From Pirellulales bacterium (lineage in GTDB: Bacteria; Planctomycetota; Planctomycetia; Pirellulales; JAEUIK01), in the NCBI GenBank assembly GCA_019745975.1, contig JAIESQ010000060.1:16457-80456 (forward strand): a DNA stretch of 64,000 nt, given 5' to 3'. This document shows positions 16,486-23,607 of the stretch, in pieces. A model generated the notes under the pieces. The model worked only from the letters and a program-made list of their open reading frames with translations. It had not been told where the DNA came from and did no database searches. A program made the translations under genes and the position numbers. Every line of letters begins with the position of its first letter. The stretch's first letter is position 1.

Positions 16486-18777
16486 ATGCTCCGCGCGCTG
16501 ATCGCCTTGGGCGGTCCTGTCTTTGGTAAAGAGCTCGTCGAGCTGGCGCGGCGGCGGCGCTATTTCGCCACCCGGCTGTTGTACGGACTGGCGCTGTTGC
16601 TGGCGATCTTCATCGCCTGGGAGGGGAGCGGCTTCGTCCTCAGCTATGCGAGTCGCGCGCCGACGATCGCCGACGTCGCCCGCCTGGCGCAAAACCTGTT
16701 TATCGCCGTGGCGCTCGTGCAGTATGCGGCCGTCTATCTGTTCGTGCCGATCATGCTCTCCGGCACGATCTGCAGCGAGCGCGAAGAGCACACGCTCGAG
16801 CTCTTGTTCACCACCCACTTGCGCGATCGCGAGATCGTGTTGGGCAAGGTCGGCAGCCGCCTGACCGTCGTGTTTCTGCTGTTCGCCAGCGGACTCCCCG
16901 TGCTGGCGATCTTGCGGCTGTTTGGCGGGATCGACGGCACGATGCTGGTGCGCGTGGAAGCCGCCACGCTCTTGGCGATGGTCGTGGCCGGATCGCTGGC
17001 GACCTACTTCTCGGTCGTCAGCCCCTCGCCCATGGTGGCGCTGGTCCGCACCTATTGGTGGCTGGCGCTGTGGCTGCTGCTGGCTCCCGTGGTGCTGCAA
17101 CTGATCGTCGCCGTGTTGAGCCTGGGCACCGGCTCGATGCAGCTTTGGATGCGATTGAACGCGATCATGCTCTGGTTCAATCCGCTCTATTTGTTCGCCG
17201 CCTCGTTCGAGCCGCTCGTGCTTCAGCAATTGGGCGTCCGTGGCTGGTGGCTGTTCACGGGCTACTGGAGCATGTACCTGCTGCCGGCGCTCGCCGCGCT
17301 ATTCTTCTCGTGGCGGGCCGTGCGGCGGTTGCGGTATCCTCCGCGCCCCTTGTTCAGCCTGCGTCGATTGGTCGCGAACCCGGCCTACGATCGTGGTCCG
17401 CTCGACGCGCTCGTGCGACTGGCTCAACCGCCGCCGCTGCCAGCCACGTTGTCGGCGACTGGCGCCTCGGTTTCATTCGACGATTTTCCTGTGCTGGAAG
17501 AATACGTGCCGCACGAAGTGTCGACGGTTGCGGCCGCGGCGCCACTCGCGGACGGGAATGCGCCGAATCGCGATGCTGCTGCCGCAGTCGGCGTAAGTGT
17601 CGACTCGCCGTTTGCGGGCGAGTCGCGGCCGGTGCCGGATGCGGCGCGCCCGACGTCGGTGTCGCGGTGGGTCGCGCGCCGCCACCTCGCGGCGCGCAAT
17701 CCGCTGTGGCGTCGGGCGCGGTTAGCCCGCGTCTACGACCGCGATCGCTACTTGTTGCGGATTCAATTCGCCGGAGCGGTCGTATTGATTGGGCTCTTCC
17801 TGCTCTTCTTCTTGCTGGCGCTGCGCAACAATTTCCAAGGCCGTGTGGATGGCGAGTCGGCGCTGGTGTTCCTGATTCCAACCTGGATTGCCACCTGGTT
17901 CCTGACAGCGATCGTCGCCGGCACAAGCCTGGTGGGCGATCGCCGGAGGGGTTTTCTCGATCAGGTGCTGGTGACGCCACTCGAGGCGAGCGAGTTCGTG
18001 ATCGGCACCTGGCTGGCCGTTTTCGAGCACTTGAAGCTGGCTTACGCCTTGCCGGCGCTGATCGCGCTGGTCTATGTGCTGGCGTTCGGCATGCCGCTGG
18101 TGCCAGCCGTGCTCTCCTGGCTCTTGGGCGTGGCGTTCGGCGCGGTGCTGGTTGCGTTGGGAACGACTTGTTCGCTCGTCGCCAGGCAAACTGGTCAGGC
18201 GATCGTGGCGGCCCTTGCGCTGCCACTGGTGCTGGCGATCGGCTGGCCGATGCTCGTGATGAGCGGTATGCCATGGAACGAAAACGACGAATCGACGTGG
18301 TACCTGCTGAGCTGCGCGGCCGTGGTGGTCACCACCGGGGCGTCGTGGGCGTTGACGCGGCTGAACCCCACGCCGCTGCGCGCGGGCCTCCTCTCGCTGT
18401 GCGTCTACCAGTTGTTATTGCTGGCGCTCTCGCCGCTCGTGCTCACGATGAACGACTCGTTTGTAGGCTTCTATTTCGATTGGACGGATGAGCTCGCCAT
18501 CGCCGGCAATTGCGTGGGTGTCATGTCGTACGCGGTGGCACAGTTCTCCGAAGCCCGCTATCACAACGGACTCGCTCAGCCGGACCTGGGCTCGTTGGCC
18601 CTGATCTGGTCCGGCCCGTTCCTGGCCGCGGCGGCGGGATATCTCGTCTGGAGCTACTTTTGGACGACGCGCAACTTCGACCGCCTGACTGGCCGCACGC
18701 TCATCAATCCCGACGCCGTGGCACAGAGCGCGCAAGCCGCAATCGTGCGCGGCAAGCTGGCTCAACCCAAGCCGTAG
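16486..18777 (+). CDS. ABC-2-type permease, duplicated architecture
   Basis: AAGGGG precedes ATG 16486. The 763-residue membrane protein has two ABC-2 permease-like halves. The first (about residues 1-290) begins GPVFGKELVELARRRRYF and has about six membrane segments with the coupling-helix-like SEREEHTLELLFTTHLRDREI. A Pro/Ala-rich soluble linker (about 300-400) follows. The second half repeats the theme with GDRRRGFLDQVLVTPLEASEFVIG. Such proteins pair with an ATPase to move substrates or handle envelope components. No ATPase gene is adjacent, so its partner is elsewhere. The substrate is unknown. It converges with asnB, overlapping by 16 bp. Confidence 0.85.
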   Translation: MLRALIALGGPVFGKELVELARRRRYFATRLLYGLALLLAIFIAWEGSGFVLSYASRAPTIADVARLAQNLFIAVALVQYAAVYLFVPIMLSGTICSEREEHTLELLFTTHLRDREIVLGKVGSRLTVVFLLFASGLPVLAILRLFGGIDGTMLVRVEAATLLAMVVAGSLATYFSVVSPSPMVALVRTYWWLALWLLLAPVVLQLIVAVLSLGTGSMQLWMRLNAIMLWFNPLYLFAASFEPLVLQQLGVRGWWLFTGYWSMYLLPALAALFFSWRAVRRLRYPPRPLFSLRRLVANPAYDRGPLDALVRLAQPPPLPATLSATGASVSFDDFPVLEEYVPHEVSTVAAAAPLADGNAPNRDAAAAVGVSVDSPFAGESRPVPDAARPTSVSRWVARRHLAARNPLWRRARLARVYDRDRYLLRIQFAGAVVLIGLFLLFFLLALRNNFQGRVDGESALVFLIPTWIATWFLTAIVAGTSLVGDRRRGFLDQVLVTPLEASEFVIGTWLAVFEHLKLAYALPALIALVYVLAFGMPLVPAVLSWLLGVAFGAVLVALGTTCSLVARQTGQAIVAALALPLVLAIGWPMLVMSGMPWNENDESTWYLLSCAAVVVTTGASWALTRLNPTPLRAGLLSLCVYQLLLLALSPLVLTMNDSFVGFYFDWTDELAIAGNCVGVMSYAVAQFSEARYHNGLAQPDLGSLALIWSGPFLAAAAGYLVWSYFWTTRNFDRLTGRTLINPDAVAQSAQAAIVRGKLAQPKP

Positions 18778-20708
18778 CGCTCCTGCAGCACGCAGGCGCT
18801 GGCGACGGTGGTGAGAATGTAGCTCACGCCGCTGCGTTTGCTGTCATCAAGACTCGGCAATTTATCCAACAGTTCGATGATCGCCCGCTGATCAAAAAAC
18901 GGAAGCGCCCCCAAGGCCGGACCGCGGAGGGTGTCTTGCAACAACTGCGTGAACCGCCCCGCGAGATCGAGCGCCGCCGGCGGCGCCAAGAATGGGTGCT
19001 TCTGCCGGCGGTAGACCGTGTCGGTGATGTACGGCTTGACCGCCTCGCGCAGCACGTACTTCTCGGTCAGGCCGCGAATCTTCAGCGACACCGGCAGCCT
19101 GGCCACGCGTTCGACCACCTTGTGATCAAGAAACGGCACCCGCCCCTCGACCGAGTGCGCCATCTCCATGCGGTCGCCGAGGAAATTAAGCAGGTAATTG
19201 CACAGCGTCGAACGCGTCCACAGATAAAGCGACTGATTGACCGGATCGCGGCCAGCCAGTTGCCCTTCGACGTCGAACTTGTTCAGAAACACCCGGAAGG
19301 CGTCGCGCCCGGGAAACTCCGCGGCAAACTGCGGGTGAAACAGCCGGCGGTAGCGCACGGCGTTGGCGCTGCGCGTTTCCATCCACGAAGGCACGAACCC
19401 GAGCGTGTGCTGCACGGTGTCCATCGACAATGGCGACCCCGTCGGCAAGAGCAGCCCGCGCGAGACTTCGTTCTCGGCGGTGAGCTGTGCCAGCAGGCGA
19501 TCGACTTCGGCCGGATCTTGACCGCCCGCGTTGTACAACAGCATGTCGCGGCGGAAGTGCGCGTAGCCGCCGAGGATTTCGTCCGAGCCTTCGCCGGTGA
19601 GCACGACTTTGTACCCCTGGTCGCGCACCATCTGGCTGAGCATGTACTTGGCCACGCCGTGCGGATTGGCCGTCGGCACCTCGGCGTGCCACACGGCGTC
19701 GGAGAAATGATCGGCCAATTGCGTCTGCGTCACCGGGAGCGGGCAGAATTCGGCGCCGGCGCGGGCAGCCATTTCGCGGGCGACCTCTTCCTCGTTATAG
19801 GCCGCCGTATCAAAGCAGAGCGTGAACGCGCGAATCGGATCGGGATGATGTCGGGCGGCCAGCCCCAACAGCGCGCACGAATCGATGCCGCCCGAAAGGT
19901 AGCAGCCGACCGGCACGTCGGCCCGCAGCCGCAGTCGCACGGCGTCGTCGAGCTCGGCGCGAAGCGCTTCGACGTGGTCGCGCTCGGCGGCGATGGCCTG
20001 CTCGGGGTGCTCCGGCAATCGCGTGACCTCGGCCGGCGGATAGTCGAAATCCCAGTAGCGGATCACGCGCACCTGCGTCGGCGTGGCCAACAGAAAGCAG
20101 CCGGGGGGAACCTGGTAAACGCCTTCGAACAGCGAGCGATCCTGATCGAAGTTGACGTGCATCGACTGATAGAACGATTCGTGGTCCCACCGCGCGGGGA
20201 CACCAGCCGCGAAGATGGCCTTGGCTTCCGACGCCAGATAAAGGCGCCCGCCGTGCCGCGTCCAATACAAGGGCTTGATGCCGAAGCGATCGCGCGCGGC
20301 GATCAGCGTTTGATTGGCTTCGTCCCAAAGCACAAAGGCGAATTCGCCGCGCAGCCGATGCAAGGCGCGGGTGCCGCATTCCTGGTAGAGGTGCAGCGCG
20401 ATCTCGCTATCGCTCTTGGTACGCAAGCGGTGTCCGCGCTCGACCAGTTCGCGCTGGATCGCCTCGTAACCGTAGAACTCACCATTGACGATGATGTGCA
20501 GGTCGTCTTCTTCGCTGGCGATCGGCTGGTCGCCGGTCACCAGGTCGATGATCGACAAGCGCACGTGGCCCAAGGCCACCCGGCCGTGCGGCGCCACCCA
20601 AGAGCGGCGGCCGTCAGGACCGCGGTGGTGGAGCACCTCCAGCCCGCGCTCCAGCGCCGGCGTCGAAACCGGCTCCTGCGGTGAGAAAATCGCCAGAATG
20701 CCACACAC
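18762..20708 (-). CDS. asnB: asparagine synthetase (glutamine-hydrolysing)
   Basis: I place the start at GTG 20708, not the ATG at 20732. GTG puts the catalytic cysteine at position 2 (Met-Cys-Gly-Ile), which is required for processing to the N-terminal nucleophile of class II glutamine amidotransferases, and AGGGA lies upstream. The N-terminal domain has HHRGPDGR and VNGEFYGYE. The C-terminal synthetase domain has the PP-loop SGGIDSCAL and GEGSDEILGGY. The enzyme makes asparagine (or amidates a related substrate) from aspartate, ATP and glutamine. Its length of about 648 residues fits the AsnB/AsnH group. It is cytoplasmic, and its 3' end overlaps the convergent permease gene. Confidence 0.92.
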   Translation of the reverse strand: MCGILAIFSPQEPVSTPALERGLEVLHHRGPDGRRSWVAPHGRVALGHVRLSIIDLVTGDQPIASEEDDLHIIVNGEFYGYEAIQRELVERGHRLRTKSDSEIALHLYQECGTRALHRLRGEFAFVLWDEANQTLIAARDRFGIKPLYWTRHGGRLYLASEAKAIFAAGVPARWDHESFYQSMHVNFDQDRSLFEGVYQVPPGCFLLATPTQVRVIRYWDFDYPPAEVTRLPEHPEQAIAAERDHVEALRAELDDAVRLRLRADVPVGCYLSGGIDSCALLGLAARHHPDPIRAFTLCFDTAAYNEEEVAREMAARAGAEFCPLPVTQTQLADHFSDAVWHAEVPTANPHGVAKYMLSQMVRDQGYKVVLTGEGSDEILGGYAHFRRDMLLYNAGGQDPAEVDRLLAQLTAENEVSRGLLLPTGSPLSMDTVQHTLGFVPSWMETRSANAVRYRRLFHPQFAAEFPGRDAFRVFLNKFDVEGQLAGRDPVNQSLYLWTRSTLCNYLLNFLGDRMEMAHSVEGRVPFLDHKVVERVARLPVSLKIRGLTEKYVLREAVKPYITDTVYRRQKHPFLAPPAALDLAGRFTQLLQDTLRGPALGALPFFDQRAIIELLDKLPSLDDSKRSGVSYILTTVASACVLQERYGLG

Positions 20709-21117
20709 AACCGCTTCCCTCGCTCCGATCAACGATGAGTGCTCAATGCGAATTTCCGAGTTGAGCCCAGCCCCCGGCGCGCGTCAAGCAGGAGAACCGC
20801 AAAGTCAAAATACGAGGGGGACAGGTACAAGTTTTCGGCCGACGCGAGTTGGCAAGGAAGGACGTTGACGAGCCGAAAAATGTACCAGTCCCCGACTTTG
20901 CTGTTCTCCTGGCGCGTCAAGCGAGGCGGGTGACAATCGGCGGTCGCGTCGATAGACTGAAACGGTCCGCGATGTCGGCGGCAAACCCTGGTGTCGCCGT
21001 CGGGCCCGGCAATTGCAGGGCCAGCGAATCGCCGTCTTTCGCGACGATTTGGTCGATTCGAAACGGGTGCCGGCAGTCGGCGACGCCGCGAACTTCCGCT
21101 AACCGAGCGCGTGCCTG
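20709..21117. other. divergent intergenic region containing a MITE-like element
   Basis: Apart from the inverted-repeat element at 20790-20911 and its flanking duplication, the 409-bp region shows no gene. It should contain the promoters for asnB (minus) and the PIN-TRAM gene (plus), but I see no strong consensus. Confidence 0.5.
20779..20922. mobile_element. MITE-like element with 11-bp flanking direct repeat
   Basis: The 122-bp body at 20790-20911 begins AGGAGAACCGCAAAGTC and ends with the inverse of AGGAGAACAGCAAAGTC. The inverted match continues through GGGGACAGGTACA / GGGGACTGGTACA and TTTTCGGC, giving about 40-bp terminal repeats. GCGCGTCAAGC flanks both sides (20779-20789 and 20912-20922), which looks like a target-site duplication. 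No ORF is inside. It is probably a non-autonomous insertion. Confidence 0.75.
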
Positions 21118-22182
21118 ATGGCCTTGTGGGTCTTGCGAGTTGTGTTTGTTGTCGTGGCGGCCGGGCTCGGCATTTGGATCGTCAAGGCGAGCGTCCAGCC
21201 GATCCAGTTGCCGGTACACGATCACCCCATCGCCATCTTCCTGGCGGTGCTGGGGATCGCCGTCGGGGTGATCGGCCTGGATATGGCCGTCCGCCGCAAG
21301 CGGCTCGACACCATCTCGGCGGTCTACTTCGGCTTGATCGTTGGCTTGTTGTTGGCGTACACCTTTCATCTGGCCACGACACCGCTGCCGATCGAGCCCA
21401 ACGTGCGCGACGCGCTGCAGCTTGTGACCGGAATGGTGCTCTGCTACCTGTGCATCAGCATGCTGCTGCAGACCCGCGACGACTTTCGTTTCATTATCCC
21501 GTACGTCGAGTTCGCCCGCGAAGTCAAGGGACTCAAACCGTTTGTCATCGACACCAGCGCCATCATCGACGGCCGCATTGCCGATATCATCGAGACGCGG
21601 CTGTTCGACAGCCAGTTAATCGTCCCGCGGTTCGTGCTGGCCGAGTTGCAGGGGATCGCCGACAGCTCCGACCGCCTGCGACGCAGCCGAGGCCGTCGCG
21701 GCCTCGATGTGCTCAACCGCCTCCGCTCGACATCGGGCGTCGATTTAACGATTTACGAGCGCGAGCCGCAGGAGATTGTCGATCAGCCAGTCGACCTCAA
21801 GCTCGTACTCTTGGCCAAGCATCTCAACGCCAAGGTAATCACGGGTGACTACAACCTGAACAAGGTCGCACAATTGCACGACGTGGGGGTGATCAACCTC
21901 AACGACCTGGCCAACGCGCTCAAGCCGATCTTCCTACCAGGCGAGGCATTGGAGGTCCGCGTCGTTAAGCCGGGCGAGGAGCCAGGACAGGGCGTCGGCT
22001 ATCTCGACGACGGCACGATGGTGGTTATCGAAGCGGGCCGCGACCAGGTTGGTCGCACCGTGCGGATTATCGTCACCAGTGTGTTGCAAACGAGCGCCGG
22101 CCGGATGGTCTTCGGACGGTTCGACGCTCCCGCCGCGCGTGAAGCACCCCCCGCCGCCACGGTGGCCGCCGCGCGCAAGTAG
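21118..22182 (+). CDS. membrane-anchored PIN-TRAM domain protein (YacL-like)
   Basis: The 354-residue protein starts at ATG 21118. It has about four membrane segments (residues 4-24, 38-56, 66-85, 103-117). A PIN nuclease domain follows, opening FVIDTSAIIDGRIADI (two catalytic acids) with later acidic residues in VLAELQ and KVITGDYNLNK. A C-terminal TRAM-like RNA-binding segment contains EPGQGVGYLDDGTMVVIE. The order matches Bacillus YacL-type proteins. It is predicted to be a membrane-tethered metal-dependent ribonuclease; the substrate is unknown. A Pro/Ala tail ends the protein. The small gene downstream lies 87 bp away on the same strand. Confidence 0.9.
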   Translation: MALWVLRVVFVVVAAGLGIWIVKASVQPIQLPVHDHPIAIFLAVLGIAVGVIGLDMAVRRKRLDTISAVYFGLIVGLLLAYTFHLATTPLPIEPNVRDALQLVTGMVLCYLCISMLLQTRDDFRFIIPYVEFAREVKGLKPFVIDTSAIIDGRIADIIETRLFDSQLIVPRFVLAELQGIADSSDRLRRSRGRRGLDVLNRLRSTSGVDLTIYEREPQEIVDQPVDLKLVLLAKHLNAKVITGDYNLNKVAQLHDVGVINLNDLANALKPIFLPGEALEVRVVKPGEEPGQGVGYLDDGTMVVIEAGRDQVGRTVRIIVTSVLQTSAGRMVFGRFDAPAAREAPPAATVAAARK

Positions 22183-22269
22183 CGCCGTTCGGCCGGTCGC
22201 ACGTGTTTGGCGAATAGCTTTGCCGGTTGAGCGCTTGCCGTCTCGTCCACGCAGGGAGGGTCGTCGACG

Positions 22270-22620
22270 ATGAAGAATCTCGCCCCACTGGGGAAGATGA
22301 CCGCGTTTTACATACCGTCGCACAAGCTCGACGGACCGGGGTTTGCCAGCGACGGAACGGCCCGTCAAGCGATCCACGAATTCTTGATCTCCCACTACAA
22401 GGCCTACACGCACACCCCTTCACCAGTCAAAGGCTATTGGCTCAGCGGCCGCGATGTGCTCTTGCACGACGTGATGGAGCGCTTCGAAGTTTCGTTCGAT
22501 CGCGAGGAGAGTTACGGCAAATTGATCGAGTTTCTCGCCAGCCTGGCGCAGCGCCTCGACGAAGAATCGATCTATCTGACGCGAGGCGACGAGAGTTTTC
22601 TGGTTGCTCGCGCGCCGTGA
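22270..22620 (+). CDS. small conserved-looking protein, function unknown
   Basis: GGAGGG lies about ten bases before ATG 22270. The 116-residue product is soluble with no signal peptide. It starts MKNLAPLGKMTAFYIPSH and contains two aromatic-rich stretches (HYKAYTHTPSP and GYWLSGRDVLLHDVM), then a Glu-rich helical half ending LTRGDESFLVARAP. Codon use matches its neighbours. I recognise no family. It converges with the transglutaminase gene, whose stop lies 24 bp away. Confidence 0.75.
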   Translation: MKNLAPLGKMTAFYIPSHKLDGPGFASDGTARQAIHEFLISHYKAYTHTPSPVKGYWLSGRDVLLHDVMERFEVSFDREESYGKLIEFLASLAQRLDEESIYLTRGDESFLVARAP

Positions 22621-22644
22621 CAGTGCCAAGCGTGGAAGAGTCAG

Positions 22645-23544
22645 CTACGCATAGAGCGGATTGGGCAGTTCAGTTAGGCAAGCCACGTCGACCGAAAGCT
22701 CGATCGTGTGCTGACCGCCGCCGTGAACTACGCCTTTGATCGGGTTGACGTCGTCGTAATCGCGACCCCATGCGAGCAGGATGTGCTCGTCGGCCACCAC
22801 CTGGTCATTCGTCGGATCGACATCGAGCCAGCCATTGTCGGGATCATAGACCGACAGCCAGGCGTGCGTCGCGTCGGCCCCCGCCAAGGCATCTTTGCCG
22901 GGGGGTGGTACAGTCCTCAAATAGCCGCTGACGTAGCGTGCGGCCAGGCCGAGCGAACGCAGGCAGGCGATCTCCAAGTGCGCGAAGTCCTGACAGACGC
23001 CGCGCCGCTGGGCGAACACCTCGTCGAGTGGCGTCGAAACGGTCGTGGCCTGCGGATCGTACGTGAAGTCCTCGTGGATGCGCGTCGTCAAGTCGAGCAC
23101 TGCTTCATACAAATTGGCGCCAGGTTTGAACGAGTGCTCGGCATAGGCGGCCAGCTTCGCGCTCGGTTGGCTGTAGCGCGACGCAAACGCGAACTGATAC
23201 GCCTCGAGCGATTCGCGGCTGCGGTCGGCCCGCAAGCGGTCGCGAGCTTCTTCCCACGGAACCGACGCTGAGGGCTCCGAGGGCGGTCGCAGTGCCACCT
23301 CCACGTAGTGCGTCGCGATCATCGTCAGCTCGCGATGCGGCTCCTGTACCGTGCAAAACGTCGCTCGGTTGCCAAAGTAATCGTTGTAGCCAAATCGAAG
23401 TGCCGGCTCCGGGCGAATGACGAGATCGGTCCGCCAGCAATACTGCTCGGGCAAGTCGCGCGGCGTCAGATGCGACAGGTTCTGGCAGAGTGTCACCGGT
23501 TCGCTGTAGTTATAGGTCGTCTCGTGCGAAACTCGGTAGTACAT
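22645..23544 (-). CDS. transglutaminase-like protein (short form)
   Basis: The 299-residue protein starts at ATG 23544. It has the bacterial transglutaminase N-terminal beta domain (MYYRVSHETTYNYSEPV) and then the papain-like core: GVCQDFAHL (Cys184), ATHAWLSVYD (His227) and WLDVDPTND (Asp243). Enzymes of this type cleave or form amide bonds. In this gene context it is the stand-alone transglutaminase that accompanies ATP-grasp/alpha-E proteins in predicted peptide-modification systems. It is the last gene of a five-gene minus-strand run, 63 bp after the ATP-grasp gene. No signal peptide is present. Confidence 0.9.
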   Translation of the reverse strand: MYYRVSHETTYNYSEPVTLCQNLSHLTPRDLPEQYCWRTDLVIRPEPALRFGYNDYFGNRATFCTVQEPHRELTMIATHYVEVALRPPSEPSASVPWEEARDRLRADRSRESLEAYQFAFASRYSQPSAKLAAYAEHSFKPGANLYEAVLDLTTRIHEDFTYDPQATTVSTPLDEVFAQRRGVCQDFAHLEIACLRSLGLAARYVSGYLRTVPPPGKDALAGADATHAWLSVYDPDNGWLDVDPTNDQVVADEHILLAWGRDYDDVNPIKGVVHGGGQHTIELSVDVACLTELPNPLYA

Positions 23545-23607
23545 GGCAAGCTCGTAGTTCTAGAACACGCGTCCGTCGTCAAACTTCGGCCCGTGCCGAA
23601 TTGTTGG

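Noticed and set aside
18510..20684. 724-codon plus-strand frame
   Set aside because: It is antisense to asnB, whose motifs are clear. The product is Arg/Gln/His-rich without domains.
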